Below, piece after piece: positions 21,301-28,639 of a DNA stretch of 64,000 nt. This DNA comes from Bradyrhizobium manausense. GTDB taxonomy: Bacteria > Pseudomonadota > Alphaproteobacteria > Rhizobiales > Xanthobacteraceae. The stretch's first letter is position 1; each line of letters opens with the position of its first letter. The position numbers and the translations under genes were made by a program. The stretch covers positions 1 through 64,000 of the forward strand of contig NZ_JAFCKB010000012.1 in NCBI RefSeq assembly GCF_018130615.1, read 5' to 3'. The notes below the pieces were generated by a model that was given only the letters and a program-made list of their open reading frames with translations, was not told where the DNA came from and made no database searches.

Positions 21301-24300
21301 TCAAGTTCACCGGTGGCGGGAGCAGCGACGTCGTGGTCAATTCGACCTCCGGCATCGTCATCAACGGGTCGATCAACAACCTTCAGGGCACGACGACGTT
21401 CAACGCCACCGGCGCCAACTCGTCCATCACGGTCGCCGCGAACGCCAACAACCCGGTGATCTCGGGCACGAGCGTGACGCTGTCGGCCGATGGCGGCATC
21501 GGCACGCTCGGCACCAACAAGGCTCCCGTCCAGGTGCAGATCTATGGCGGCAGCCTGACGGCCAGTTCGATCGACCGCGACATCGCGATCTCTGCGATCG
21601 GCTCGCTGTCGATCAACCAGGTGAAGGTGAATTCGGCAGGTGCCACGCCGCAGGGCAGCGTCTTCCTGTCGGCGACCGGCGACATCAATTCGGCCTCCGC
21701 CTACAACGTCGCCAACCCCGTCGTGATCGGCAAGAACATCGAGATCAACTCCACCGCCGGGGCGATCGGCGCAACGAGCGCCGTCGTCAACGGCGCCTCC
21801 ACCCTGACCAACATCAATCCGCTGGTGATCCAGGCGACGGGCACGGTGCAGGCGAGCGGCGCCGTCGACGGCGGCGTTCTCGACAGCAGTTCGGCGACCG
21901 GCACCTACATCGTCCAGTCGAAGGGTGATCTGCGCCTCGGCACGGTGCAGTCGACCGGCGGCCCGGTGTTCCTGGAGGCGGCCGGCTCCGACGGCAACCA
22001 GGCCAGCATCCTGAACGGCCGGGCGGCCGCCGGTATCACCGCGGCGGAGAGCGCGCATCTCCAGTCGGTCTGGGCCAATCTCGACCTGCTCAACGGCAAC
22101 CCCGCCACCGCCGCCGTCAACAGCTACCAGTCGATGGTCACGTCGGCCTACAACGACTATTTCCAGCTCAAGAACATCGCCTTCGCGAACGGCAGCACCT
22201 ACAACCCGACCTCGGTCGGCCTGACGGTGCTGCGGGCGCAGGTGGCGGCCAAGCTCGGCATCGATCCCGCCAACGTCACGACGACGCAGATGCAGGTCGA
22301 GGCGACGACGCGGTTCCTGCGGGACCAGTTCCTGCTCGGAAAGATCAACACCGACCAGCTCAAGAGCTCGCTGACGACCTTGCTCGGCGCGGCGCCTGCG
22401 GATCCGCTGGCGACCGTGTTCGGCAGTTCGCTGTCGTCGACCCTGTTCGCAAAACTGTTCGACGGCGTGGCGACCTCCGATCAGCGCCTGCCGACCAATA
22501 CGGCGCTGCAGACGGCACTTGATGTCTACAACGCGCACTACAGCTACACGCTTGCGAGCACCGAGCGGGTCTACGGCGTCATCACCGCGGGCGCGCAGTG
22601 GACGCAGAGCCAGCTTGCCTACACGGTCTCGTCGTCGGCCGTCGGTGCGGCACCGCCGCCGATCGATCCGAACGTCGCCGCCAACATCAGCGCGAACCAG
22701 ATCATGCTCTACGCGCCGCATGGTTCGGTCGGCAATTCGGCTGCGCCGCAGACGTTCACCTTCACCAGCGTCGATTCCTCGCAGCTGACGACGGACCAGC
22801 GGGCATTGCTCTCATCGGCCGGTCCCGGCCAGCTCACCGTCGGCGCGGTCACGGACCCGACGACCCACGTCGTGACTTATACGGTCAGCCTGTCGCAGCA
22901 GAACCTCGTCGTGCTCGACAACCCGACCGCGATCTCGGCCAACGCGCTATCGAACGTCTATCTTGGCAGCAAGAACAGCCTTACGCTCGGCGGCGTCACC
23001 GCGAGCTATGGCCCGATCACGGCGGCGCAGGCCAACGGCATCCAGGTGACCGGCCGCGGCGACGTCAAGCTCGACGCGGTGACCGGCATCACCGCTGCCG
23101 CCGGCGTGACCGGCGTGCCCGTGATCTCGGGCGATATCGCCAACCTGACCCTCATTGCTGAGCACGGCAATATCGGCGCACCCGGTACCGCCGGCAGCAA
23201 TCCTGCCAACAACGCGAATGCAATCCAGATCGCCTTTGCCAACCCGGGCAACGACCAGCTCGACCAGGTCTCGTCCGGACAAGGCATCTATGTGAAGCAG
23301 ACCACCGGCGACCTCATCCTCGGCAACATCTCGGCCGGCAACGAGATCCAACTGGCCGCGACCGGCAGCATCTATGGCGAGGCCGGCTTTGCCGACCGCA
23401 GCGCGATCCACATTCTGGGCACCGACCTCGATCTGCGCGCCGCCGGCAACATCGGCTTCAACGGCTCGACCTTCCAGCCGCTGCAGGTGAATATCTCCGG
23501 CGCCGTCACCGGCTCCGCGGGCGGTGACTTCAGCCTTCTCGCAGTCACCGGCGATCTCGCGGTCGGCACCAGCGGTCCCTATGGCGCGCTGACGGCCGGC
23601 GGCGCGATGACGCTGAACGTGGCGCGCGGCGCGCTCACCATCAATGCCGATCTCACCAGCGGCGGCTTGATGCAACTCCTCGCCAACCGCGGCATGACCT
23701 TTGCGGCCGGCACCAGCGCGGCGCCTGTGGTTGCGACCAGCGCGCCTGACGGGGTGACCCTGGTGGCCGGGACGCTGTCGATGGGCGCCTATTCGGCTAT
23801 CAACGCGGCCGGCGTGATTTCGGTGACGACCACAGGCGATGCGACGATCGGCCAGCTCAACTCGTCGTTGTCCTACGCCGCGGCCGGCAGCGCGCCGTCG
23901 ATCATCGTCACCGCCGGTGGCGTCGCTTCGCTCGGCGCGATCATCGACAATGGTGACGGCCAGACCAAGTTCGTCGCGTCCGGCTCGGGCGCCGAAGTCT
24001 CGCTGAACGCATCGAACGGCATCGGCAGCACCACGAACCGGCTCGCCCTCAGCGCCGCGCGGCTGTCGGCAAGCACCGCCGACAGCGGAATCTACCTGAA
24101 GGCTCTCACCGACATCGAGGCGAGCCTGCTGTCGGCGGCGAAAGGCGACGTCGACATTCTCGGCACCGGCAACCTGACGCTCGACCAGGTGGTGGCGGGC
24201 ATGGTGACGGGCGCGAGCGGCGGCTTCAGCGCCGTCACCGCCAATGGCGGCATCGTGATCGGGACGGCCAGCACCAGCGGCTCGCAGATGGTCCACGCGA

Positions 24301-26258
24301 GCCAAAACGTGACGTTCAACGCGCTCGCCGCCACCGGCAATGCCGGCGACGTCGGCAACATCAACGTCACCGCCGACAACGGCTTCATTCTGGCCCAAAC
24401 GCTCTCGGCCAATGGCTCAGCGACGCTGCTTGCCGCCACGACCATCACCGGCAACACGCTTGCCGCGGCGACCGGCTCGGGCCTGCTGACCGCCGGCGGC
24501 CCGGTCAACTGGAACGTCCTCAACGTCGCGACGACGCTGGGGATGACTGCGGGCCAGGGCAGCATCACCTTCCAGACCGCACAGAGCGGCGGCACGCAGA
24601 CCATCCATGCCCACGACAACGTGACCTTCAACGTGCTGACGACGACGGGCATCAATGGCGATGCCGGCAACATCAACGTCAATGCGGACAACGGCTTCAT
24701 CCTTGCGCAAACGCTCTCCGCCAATGGCTCGGCGACGCTGCTTGCCGCCACGACCATCACCGGCAACACGCTTGCCGCGGCAACCGGCTCAGGCCTGCTG
24801 ACCGCCGGCGGCCCGGTCAACTGGAACGTCCTCAACGTCGCGACGACGCTGGGCGCGACCGCGGGCGAGGGCAGCATCACCTTCCAGACCGCACAGAGCG
24901 GTGGCACGCAGACCATTCACGCCCACGACAACGTCACCTTCAACGCGCTGACGGCGACTGGCATCAATGGCGATGTCGGCAACATCAACGTCAATGCGGA
25001 TAACGGTTTCATCCTCGCGCAGACCGTGATGGCCGGCGGCGTGGCGACGCTGGGCTCTGTCTCGGCCAATGGCTCGGCGAGCCTGATCGCCGCGGGCACC
25101 AACATGGGGCACAGCCTCACGGCCTCGACCGGCAATGCGCTTCTGAAGGGCTCCGTCGTCACGTGGGACAATCTCAATGTCGGCGGCACGCTCGATATCA
25201 CTGCGACGGCCGGAGGGATCACCCTCGGTACCGCCATCAGCGGCGGCACGCAGACCCTGCATGCGGTCAACGACATCGTCTTCAGCCAGCTCACCACGAC
25301 CGGTATCCCGGGCGATGCGGGCAACCTGATCGTCAAGTCCGACACCGGCTCGCTTCGCGGTGGATCAATCTCGGCCAGTGGCGATACCCGTTTCGACGTG
25401 GCCGGACCGGTCTCGTTCGACCGGATCAGCGGCGACGTCGTCAGGATGACCTCGTCGGGCGACCTGACCATCAATTGGGTCAGCGTGGTCAGGGAGCTCG
25501 ACCTCGCTGCCGACACCATCACCGTCCACGGCGAGCAAGTCCGCTCGAATCCGCAGATTCCGCTGGTCCTGAACATTACCGGCTACAATGGCGGTGTCGC
25601 GAAGTACGCCAATATCTCGATCGATCCGGACGCCATCATCGTCAACCAGTTCAAGGTGGTCGACGCGAACTTCCTGACCGACGCGCACTCCGTGACGATC
25701 CTGAACGGCTACGTGCCGGGCCAGCTCCTACTCACCACGGCGACCGAGCAGGTGCTGCTGAATAACCGCACGCCGGCGCCGAGCAATGGGCCGACGCTCC
25801 AGCTCTACCAGCCGGACGGCGTGTTCACGATGAGCCAGGTCGGCAACGCCAATGTCACCAACGCCTATGTGGTGTTCTACACCGGTGATATCTCGGCGAG
25901 CGTCACCAATTACGGTTCGAGCCACGACTGCTGCAGCGGCTACACCGGTGCCAGCATGACGCGCAACGTGGCCGTCGATGGCGAAGGCTATGAGAGGATC
26001 GACACCTGGCTGGCGCAGAAGAGCGGGGCAGGAACGTTCTACCAGCTCGGTCTCTCCGGCCACGCACGGCTCGACGCATTGCTGTCGCCGCGTCCGGTCG
26101 AGACTGTCGGGTCTGGTCCTGCCGTGAACGTTGAAGGGCTCAGCGACATCCGCAAGCTGCGCCGCCAGGGACAGCGCGCGGGTCGCCCGGGCTGGAAGGA
26201 TGCGGCAATTGGCGCCATGACGAATCCGGCGATGAGTCGCCTCGCGGAGGCGTGGTAG
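9384..26258 (+). CDS. Giant two-partner secretion filamentous adhesin (TpsA, LktA/haemagglutinin-like)
   Basis: The gene is 16.9 kb and encodes 5,624 residues without a stop. It has an extended signal peptide (about 45 residues, FRSMSLLCAMQMVFLPVFSVRL, ending LQAQ). A TPS secretion domain follows (residues about 46-200: NVTTSTVSGVNAFNSFSQF, VNIVRDAPVYVNG, GNVYFADPKGFVVGRSG, VNVGSLNVST). The rest is a beta-helix rich in Gly, Ala, Asn, Ser and Thr with short repeats such as AYIGD or AYIDG and IGAGATVSA. Residue composition and the leukotoxin LktA/FHA pattern indicate a surface-displayed or secreted fibre. The partner transporter follows 6 bp downstream. Unusual for a TpsA protein, it has several cysteine pairs (CC near 19886, 21200 and 25930, and three spaced pairs). 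Three 104-residue repeats lie near the C-terminus. ATG at 9384 is preceded by AAGAGG. Confidence 0.93.
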   Translation: MRGPSAKRANNERMLQGLAGFRSMSLLCAMQMVFLPVFSVRLQAQTANVIVPDGRTGTSLQTSGSVTNVTTSTVSGVNAFNSFSQFSVGQGNTVNLQLPTGTQNLVNIVRDAPVYVNGTLNSYMNGAIGGNVYFADPKGFVVGRSGAVNVGSLNVSTPTREFTDSLIGPGGAINGTAVGNLMAGSFPVSPDGNVRIYGRINAIDGVRLTGQNVLVGGASQRDIANLDHAAKFAASVNSKGLRSASAITVSNGSIHIGAVNNATVNGRLTARSKTTTPSTIAVVAGNNAEIGKNAKLTTASRTGDAGGILVKAGNDLTVKSGAAISASSKAGNAGLVELSGNGVIDIGSGVSINLSAPIGKAGTLLIDPTDVVIGDAGQGDTGVTLSNTSVANAIAALSAGATYVVQADNSITLAAHALIDARRLDVNGHSTGNANNVELDAKTINIVSGAKILAQAVNSGTSYTDGSVTLAATASQTLVSGHAYATTGITVDGIITGGNINIGATSTAVSNMLSSVAGDFAMLGESVAGLNLGVNAGYVAASATANVAINGHANISASGNVLITATGSETAADPVLASTIGGGLPFGASAVVGNVIGNVSANVANGATINAGGYLNITSTNGATVNVAAIAATTSAAVVATFAYSNASVTTNANVETGAHLSAGTASGSAGGLAIYATNNNSFSTSATSVALDNPALNGNVGGAMAMSNINTSANATLGSSLGTSANPMTGPVTVNAVSNTTSNSTMASTITGTPTLIAGLQGVAAVGSAPTSIIVSQMTSTLITADLNLKASGALTLANSTENATAAIATNPSGSAPSIYTTGNVAVVSNVTDIGVRNNSTTAAITSSPIDGQSYAISAAVAWGTYTHNSNAYIGDGVTISAPNIGVAANTSMPITNTWTQWAGLTDVISHLNGSLGVSGNIITSYANAGADAGDTLGISGSLNNFIVHNNTTAWVATAANLTATCTVASCGSGAWTANLNNGTQAFDATLAVTASSYTASIDVAGNIGTFGWIGNTSGGSSFGGSLNLVQLSNNTIAGVAANATVSASDNISVEALTTDQFFGVAPTSGKAQGSLALNGITSMALVDNTTHASIGAGATVSAPTVNVYAAQDLSMLSIAGAVSIGANSAVGLAVAYLGATADTAAYIGDNSNDIRGGAFNVDDPFSGTGGGTGSVHADNLIISAATSGRITAASVAAAISEPGVSSFATKAQAVTTAATGGTAGITAGASQVSGKSGSSTSGFSIDLAGSSSVSDVSLGTSAYIKNAGTIDRYTTTSLVSTKTLVQALNDTILDNGSGSAAANMAGSEGSTSVAVGGAIASAMSSNKTLAYIYNTALNNQDTVKVMALNGGSETVVALGISGSKANSASLSASVGIITDSANAYIENSTITGRTGVVNRTLEVDAYQTTNIAIGGGVLYFSGGKAGVGIALTYASISDPTSGKATDAHILSSSISNYDTLQVLADNASVIAAGAASGGASTNGNSLTGAIVVDEISPTTTAYIDSGATVSINVGGVSVIADSGDVSALDTALGNLVKTSNNGLLASDTCTTHGGTGGQNCVDFSGAALNGGIGRGPGGGIISVAGVIEAAKNDIGASLVYDTIATTHSAYIANVQMTTIGRVNVSATDSSSIQSVALGIGGASGQFAGTASLTISSITNTVSANIGNSLSNSVNSTVSGGNVTVSAADNSSITGSAAVAAIAPSGGSAAGLSLVNSNIANNVNAGITGTKVASTGTVAVGASSNATISTVAVGIAISSQVGLAGSVATNLMGTNVTASITDSAALGTTGGADVKANNNVAVIAGNNDNVVVSAGALSISKGPAGGAGSMVTNQITGSTSAYISGPNTKVDALGTSTTDTLSVNSGTLAHASDLSGFQAPTDNTPDLSETQDIVKGLAVVASSHQAVVTNVMTVAAGTGISIMINPITSVLSGSTKAYIDGASIDTRLTSAGLLPQIDVAASSFSYSGAFGAGIVPPTGTGGGGATVISTTMSRTTMATITNATVGSLSSTTTATAGAVTVKANAEQDASSIGVGFNTGSVALNVFTATTEAYVDGGGMTASSLTVNAYDTTAIYSAGGSAAYGSQAAVSAAFLVQVSANRTEAYVGDEFAYHGGSSTHTTALNLSGALDVEANTVDRFQAYSVGGSLATGSAAIAGMANIEIANNTTIAGVYDTTLRSPAGGSAGAVTVGANEDVEIKEIAGAIAIGASGSGVGIGAAANVLVFKSQTTAEINNSDLNSSGAINVGALSTKEVLSYAVTAGVGGSVGIGAAVGVIIIGANTADADTQQQETGQLDQRDSNGHNNGTITAVNNSTSNSHGGDAVASGTAGDPNNAHVTSTYDVSTVLAGGSDGVTAQIAGGSVATTQQVNVAATSANATKMYLLGAGFGKNVGIGAGIGYTSVSSNVTANLSSAVAAPSIMVAAVVKDASGGAYGGQTINTEAIAGGAGLYFGADAAVAVGNVSNHVKAELGGSVTGTGGAGVAVMAQDSTTQIVFTGGVTAGAAAVGASVSTASRSSTVSADVLQGANINTSTLGVGAQGAGTLTTTATALGGGIVAGVGADAEAHENSSVTAEIGAGATIATSATGVGTLVSASITPNLSSSAIGVSVGGGAVGVAVAQSTVGAQVTADIGNDTIFSGGAVSVAAMALVPTGGTTIYAWALAGGGGSLIGAQGSYAKASENATVNAYGGTGITLPNANVTIAAENDSAQYAEATGLSSGFLALGASVAQVSSSAHTYAYLGAGAITSATNTGVLRIAATGVDVNAANAVVGAGGTYAGAAAVATTSSTATTQARMDGNGTDNTLYFGGLNISAKHTTNYGASGDAYQASTAGVSGGSAQNTVTTDTTAEVGTHLIINSAGGNMDVISNDIVNQAGGGARSGSGGMFAGAAALSNSTVTQTVTTNIDAGTVLSLNDDPRTSSAVINIEAYNTLNTNDTVSLATASFFAGGGAESDMIANATLQVNINARELFSAGKIYVGTAAKMAAANNANASLYGAIAGVGASTNTWVHATQAVNVGNNAKVEAWGDITIYAGLAGDGSAFSSVQATATTVVYNNTVVPISTLYRGTANADDTTSLTLANTSSVLGVQNIYLGATQGQVTAAGNGSNYNPYLDIFSAKNSDNHSHTSGTGDVALNGLVVAGINNDLTVTIELGASAPTLSTTSPYSELTLESVSDVNHLSPVMSWNHQAVQYTIVGNFNPYQLVVNQLATLTGLTAAQVRSQLAAATPAAPASMSPSGTDPTGDIQRQIDTLIKQAPFTSDAPGNAFAFGDMLVSAGNVSILAQKLTGNSGSNPAAPAVIARSSPLIKIENKGLDFMSLGNLTVTDVTGGNITYRQIDHVDPDSHSNVTFTAMPSATPVIDVSATYNRLDPDSGQGIDQNGNVLTRTPDIYFNGAVNNANGLLKIINNLGSVVASESLSAATVQIVVPKGTFTFLGGIGSFYDSSSAVTSQWETTEDRPTDALTAVMTAATYLGAYGDYASAPHIASGGDHPYFYYCCADGVHGVYQPVANADASTIFTARMLMTYYDGTSLYSSIFLPVGHGAPGNGNENAGSVPDINTLKIIEGQSSTSTNVVLAQWKKTTYDGRNVYTDSGPYKTPFNCASACDSSGFFQVINIQPDAITPKTADAPATATATRTITGQAVIISASVININGTIQAGSSSNYSVDIGAAAYDAIYGANGLKNRNNGADFAAAQANARNGVFYDVSGSVTTQVGGDTKIGVKYNALTDQLVMNSVVQGAGGYVYLNGKIISTSTDNTQTQGNIEIKGGAGTIKVNNTSGLQLVTNTINTGASAQSVVEIVDQLQSKTTWWVYDPKAASNQQVSKYEVNSVTANAFDASMLAARTGTAGIQYATQQNMLYQWVDTATVERSPTSTQFDYGWAFTPAGWTRATSLVSGTQSSNYQKVTTATGSYHWAAGVDAQGNIIPLNTHADKCCGADAQFNWYQAIYDHLTLTLTNTVKASNPINIKFTGGGSSDVVVNSTSGIVINGSINNLQGTTTFNATGANSSITVAANANNPVISGTSVTLSADGGIGTLGTNKAPVQVQIYGGSLTASSIDRDIAISAIGSLSINQVKVNSAGATPQGSVFLSATGDINSASAYNVANPVVIGKNIEINSTAGAIGATSAVVNGASTLTNINPLVIQATGTVQASGAVDGGVLDSSSATGTYIVQSKGDLRLGTVQSTGGPVFLEAAGSDGNQASILNGRAAAGITAAESAHLQSVWANLDLLNGNPATAAVNSYQSMVTSAYNDYFQLKNIAFANGSTYNPTSVGLTVLRAQVAAKLGIDPANVTTTQMQVEATTRFLRDQFLLGKINTDQLKSSLTTLLGAAPADPLATVFGSSLSSTLFAKLFDGVATSDQRLPTNTALQTALDVYNAHYSYTLASTERVYGVITAGAQWTQSQLAYTVSSSAVGAAPPPIDPNVAANISANQIMLYAPHGSVGNSAAPQTFTFTSVDSSQLTTDQRALLSSAGPGQLTVGAVTDPTTHVVTYTVSLSQQNLVVLDNPTAISANALSNVYLGSKNSLTLGGVTASYGPITAAQANGIQVTGRGDVKLDAVTGITAAAGVTGVPVISGDIANLTLIAEHGNIGAPGTAGSNPANNANAIQIAFANPGNDQLDQVSSGQGIYVKQTTGDLILGNISAGNEIQLAATGSIYGEAGFADRSAIHILGTDLDLRAAGNIGFNGSTFQPLQVNISGAVTGSAGGDFSLLAVTGDLAVGTSGPYGALTAGGAMTLNVARGALTINADLTSGGLMQLLANRGMTFAAGTSAAPVVATSAPDGVTLVAGTLSMGAYSAINAAGVISVTTTGDATIGQLNSSLSYAAAGSAPSIIVTAGGVASLGAIIDNGDGQTKFVASGSGAEVSLNASNGIGSTTNRLALSAARLSASTADSGIYLKALTDIEASLLSAAKGDVDILGTGNLTLDQVVAGMVTGASGGFSAVTANGGIVIGTASTSGSQMVHASQNVTFNALAATGNAGDVGNINVTADNGFILAQTLSANGSATLLAATTITGNTLAAATGSGLLTAGGPVNWNVLNVATTLGMTAGQGSITFQTAQSGGTQTIHAHDNVTFNVLTTTGINGDAGNINVNADNGFILAQTLSANGSATLLAATTITGNTLAAATGSGLLTAGGPVNWNVLNVATTLGATAGEGSITFQTAQSGGTQTIHAHDNVTFNALTATGINGDVGNINVNADNGFILAQTVMAGGVATLGSVSANGSASLIAAGTNMGHSLTASTGNALLKGSVVTWDNLNVGGTLDITATAGGITLGTAISGGTQTLHAVNDIVFSQLTTTGIPGDAGNLIVKSDTGSLRGGSISASGDTRFDVAGPVSFDRISGDVVRMTSSGDLTINWVSVVRELDLAADTITVHGEQVRSNPQIPLVLNITGYNGGVAKYANISIDPDAIIVNQFKVVDANFLTDAHSVTILNGYVPGQLLLTTATEQVLLNNRTPAPSNGPTLQLYQPDGVFTMSQVGNANVTNAYVVFYTGDISASVTNYGSSHDCCSGYTGASMTRNVAVDGEGYERIDTWLAQKSGAGTFYQLGLSGHARLDALLSPRPVETVGSGPAVNVEGLSDIRKLRRQGQRAGRPGWKDAAIGAMTNPAMSRLAEAW
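24381..25316 (+). repeat. Three 312-bp coding repeats near the adhesin C-terminus
   Basis: The marker for NGFILAQT starts at 24381, 24693 and 25005, giving a period of exactly 312 bp (104 residues). Units one and two are nearly identical (both contain GSGLLTAGGPVNWNVLNVAT). Unit three diverges after NGFILAQT and carries an insertion (VMAGGVATLGSVS). The repeats stay in frame and probably add turns to the beta-helix. Recent duplication or gene conversion is likely between units one and two. Confidence 0.85.
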
Positions 26259-26264
26259 GTCGAG

Positions 26265-27959
26265 ATGCGTGTTCTAGGCGTAGCATTGACGATCGGGCTT
26301 GTTGCGTCGAGCATCGTAACCGCGCGCGCGCAGGTGCCCTCGATCAATCCCGGCGCGATCCAGAACGACGTCGACCGGCAGCGCCGCCAGTTCGAACAGC
26401 AGAGCGCGCCGCCCAAGCTGAACGGCCCGGCCGTGATCGGCGGAGCACGTGAGAAGTCGCCGCTCATGAAGCCGGGCGGGCCGAAATTTCACCTGCGCAA
26501 GCTCGAATTCGACTCATCCAAATTCATCACGCCGGCGGAGCTCGACGAGATCGCGAAGAAATATGTCGGCAAGAATGTCGACATCGCGGCACTGTTGCAG
26601 ATCGTCGCCGACATCAATGCGATCTACACCGAGCGCGGCATCGTCACGGGCATTGCGACCCTGCCGGATCAGGATCCCAAGGACGGGACGGTCAAGATCA
26701 AGCTGACCGAGGGCCGGCTGCAGAAGACGACCGTCGAGGGTAACCAGCAGACGCGCACCGACTACATCCTCCAGCGCGTCAAGGAGCCGGAAGGCGAGGT
26801 TCTCGACGTTCCAAAGCTCAATCGCGACGTGACCTGGTTCAACCGGACCAACGACGTGCAGATCAAGGCGCTGCTCCAGCCCGGCGCGAGCTTCGGCCTG
26901 ACCGACCTCCAGTTCGCGGTGATCGAGCCGCCGGTCGACACCTGGCAGCTCTTTGTCGACAATCAGGCTTCCGAAAACACCGGCCGCTGGGAAGGCGGCA
27001 CTTTCTACAAGCGTCACGGCCTGTTCGGCGTTGACGACCGTCTGACTTTCTATGGCGTCCGCTCCGACGGCAATCTCAACGGCAACGTCGCCTACAGCAT
27101 CCCGGTCAACCCCTGGGGTGGGCGCGCGGGCGTCAGCTATACCGAGGGCAAGATCAAGATCATCGACGGGCCGTTCGCTGCGCTCGACGTCACGGGGCGG
27201 TCGAGCCAGGCCGCTGTCAATTTCAGCCAGCCGGTCTGGGTGACGCAGAACTGGCTGATACTGCTCAACGCCGCGGAGACCGAAGGCAAGACGGTGAGCC
27301 GCTTCGCGACCGTCGCGGTGACCGACGACCATTACGACAAGGCCACGGCCGGCGTCTCCGTGACCAATTCCGGCAATACCTATTCGATCACGGTCTCGCC
27401 GGCGGTGAACTACATCGCGTGGCAAGACCACGTGCTCGGCAACAACCGTGCGTTCAACACCTATACCGGCACGCTGATCGCGAACAGTGCCGCGGGGCCG
27501 GCCAATTTCAGCGCCAACGTGCTGGCGAGCTGGCAGTACACGCAGGAGAAGCTGCTGCCGGGCGACCAGATATTCACGATCGGCGGCCCCAGCACCGTAC
27601 GCGGCTACCCGACCAACGCAGCGTCCGGCGACAGCGGCTATTATTTCAACGCCGAGCTGCACTACAACTGGTCGCAATGGCTGAGGGGATTTGACACCTA
27701 CGTCTTCACCGACTGGGGCGCGGTGTATTCGACATTCCCCGGCGTGACCGAAATGGCCTCGGTCGGCGTCGGGTTCTCCTGGACTTATGCGCAGTTCATG
27801 ACATTGGAAGCCAATTATGCGACGCCGCTGAAGACGGCGGTCTCGACCCAGCATCATTACGAAGCCTATGGCCGTGTCATCGTCCGCCCGCTGCTGATGT
27901 TCGAGAAGCAGCCGACCACCACGCCTGTGGCGGCCGTTGCAGGCAAGACCAAGTCGTAG
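26265..27959 (+). CDS. Two-partner secretion outer-membrane transporter (TpsB, FhaC/ShlB family)
   Basis: This 564-residue protein has a signal peptide (about 1-22, ending ARAQ), a basic Gln/Arg-rich helix (VDRQRRQFEQQ) as in the FhaC N-terminal plug helix, and a POTRA_2 domain (about 72-160: FHLRKLEFDSSKFITPAEL, LLQIVADINAIYTERGIVTG, VKIKLTEGRLQ). The Omp85-type barrel includes the family motif TVRGY in IGGPSTVRGYPTN and ends LEANYATP... with VRPLLMF. It recognises the TPS domain of the large adhesin and threads it across the outer membrane. It starts 6 bp after the adhesin stop, so it depends on the same transcript. Here tpsA precedes tpsB. Confidence 0.92.
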   Translation: MRVLGVALTIGLVASSIVTARAQVPSINPGAIQNDVDRQRRQFEQQSAPPKLNGPAVIGGAREKSPLMKPGGPKFHLRKLEFDSSKFITPAELDEIAKKYVGKNVDIAALLQIVADINAIYTERGIVTGIATLPDQDPKDGTVKIKLTEGRLQKTTVEGNQQTRTDYILQRVKEPEGEVLDVPKLNRDVTWFNRTNDVQIKALLQPGASFGLTDLQFAVIEPPVDTWQLFVDNQASENTGRWEGGTFYKRHGLFGVDDRLTFYGVRSDGNLNGNVAYSIPVNPWGGRAGVSYTEGKIKIIDGPFAALDVTGRSSQAAVNFSQPVWVTQNWLILLNAAETEGKTVSRFATVAVTDDHYDKATAGVSVTNSGNTYSITVSPAVNYIAWQDHVLGNNRAFNTYTGTLIANSAAGPANFSANVLASWQYTQEKLLPGDQIFTIGGPSTVRGYPTNAASGDSGYYFNAELHYNWSQWLRGFDTYVFTDWGAVYSTFPGVTEMASVGVGFSWTYAQFMTLEANYATPLKTAVSTQHHYEAYGRVIVRPLLMFEKQPTTTPVAAVAGKTKS

Positions 27960-28000
27960 GCCGGCGGGCTTCTTCCTCTCCGTCATGGCCGGGCTTGGGG

Positions 28001-28639
28001 CTAGCGCCGCAACGTGAATTCCTCCGCACCACGCCGGTGTTCCCACTTCGCGCGTTCGAGCTCGGGCTGGTCGCACTCCGCCTCGGGGTAGCCGATGCAG
28101 AGATAGGCGATGAATTTCCAGGAGGTGGGCACGTCGAGCGTGCCATGGATACGGTCCGGATTGAGGATCGAGACCCAGCCGAGCCCGATCCCCTCGGCGC
28201 GCGCGGCGAGCCACATCGCGGTGATCGCTGCGACCACGGAATACTCCGTTGTCTCGGGCATCGTCGCGCGGCCGAGGCCATGGCCGATGTCGCTGGCTTT
28301 GTCGGCGAATATTGCGAGGTGGGCTGGCGCCTGTTCGAGGCCCGAGAGCTTGAGTGCGGCGTAGCGGCCGGCGCGCTCGCCGGAATAGCAATTCAGGGCA
28401 TCGGCGTTGCAAGCTTTGAAATCATCGATCACGGCGCGCCGCCGTGCAGCATCATCGACGACGACGAAGCGCCACGGCTGACTCAGGCCGACCGACGGTG
28501 ACAGACAGGCGGTCTCGATCAGCCGCTCCACGGCACCGTCGGGCAGCGCATCGGTGCGAAAGCGACGCACGTCGCGGCGCCATACGAACAGATCGCGCAA
28601 TTGCCGGCGGAAGGCGTCGTCGAATTCCACCATTGTCAT
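28001..28639 (-). CDS. bluB: 5,6-dimethylbenzimidazole synthase
   Basis: BluB fragments reduced FMN with oxygen to make 5,6-dimethylbenzimidazole, the lower ligand base of cobalamin. The 212-residue protein shows the nitroreductase-fold FMN-binding pattern RRDVRRFRTDALPDG, then ACLSPSVGLSQPWRFVVVDD, and the family-specific YSVVAAITAMWLAARAEGIGLGWVSIL and DVPTSWKFIAYLCIGYP. The ATG at 28639 overlaps the cobS stop (ATGA), so the order cobU-cobS-bluB forms one minus-strand operon. bluB is convergent with tpsB, with a 41-bp gap holding no clear terminator. Confidence 0.93.
   Translation of the reverse strand: MTMVEFDDAFRRQLRDLFVWRRDVRRFRTDALPDGAVERLIETACLSPSVGLSQPWRFVVVDDAARRRAVIDDFKACNADALNCYSGERAGRYAALKLSGLEQAPAHLAIFADKASDIGHGLGRATMPETTEYSVVAAITAMWLAARAEGIGLGWVSILNPDRIHGTLDVPTSWKFIAYLCIGYPEAECDQPELERAKWEHRRGAEEFTLRR

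Noticed and set aside
9936-24398. Long minus-strand frames inside the adhesin gene (up to 894 codons)
   Set aside because: They are Arg/Asp/Gly-rich shadows caused by the biased codon use of the adhesin; no promoter, ribosome site or domain supports them.
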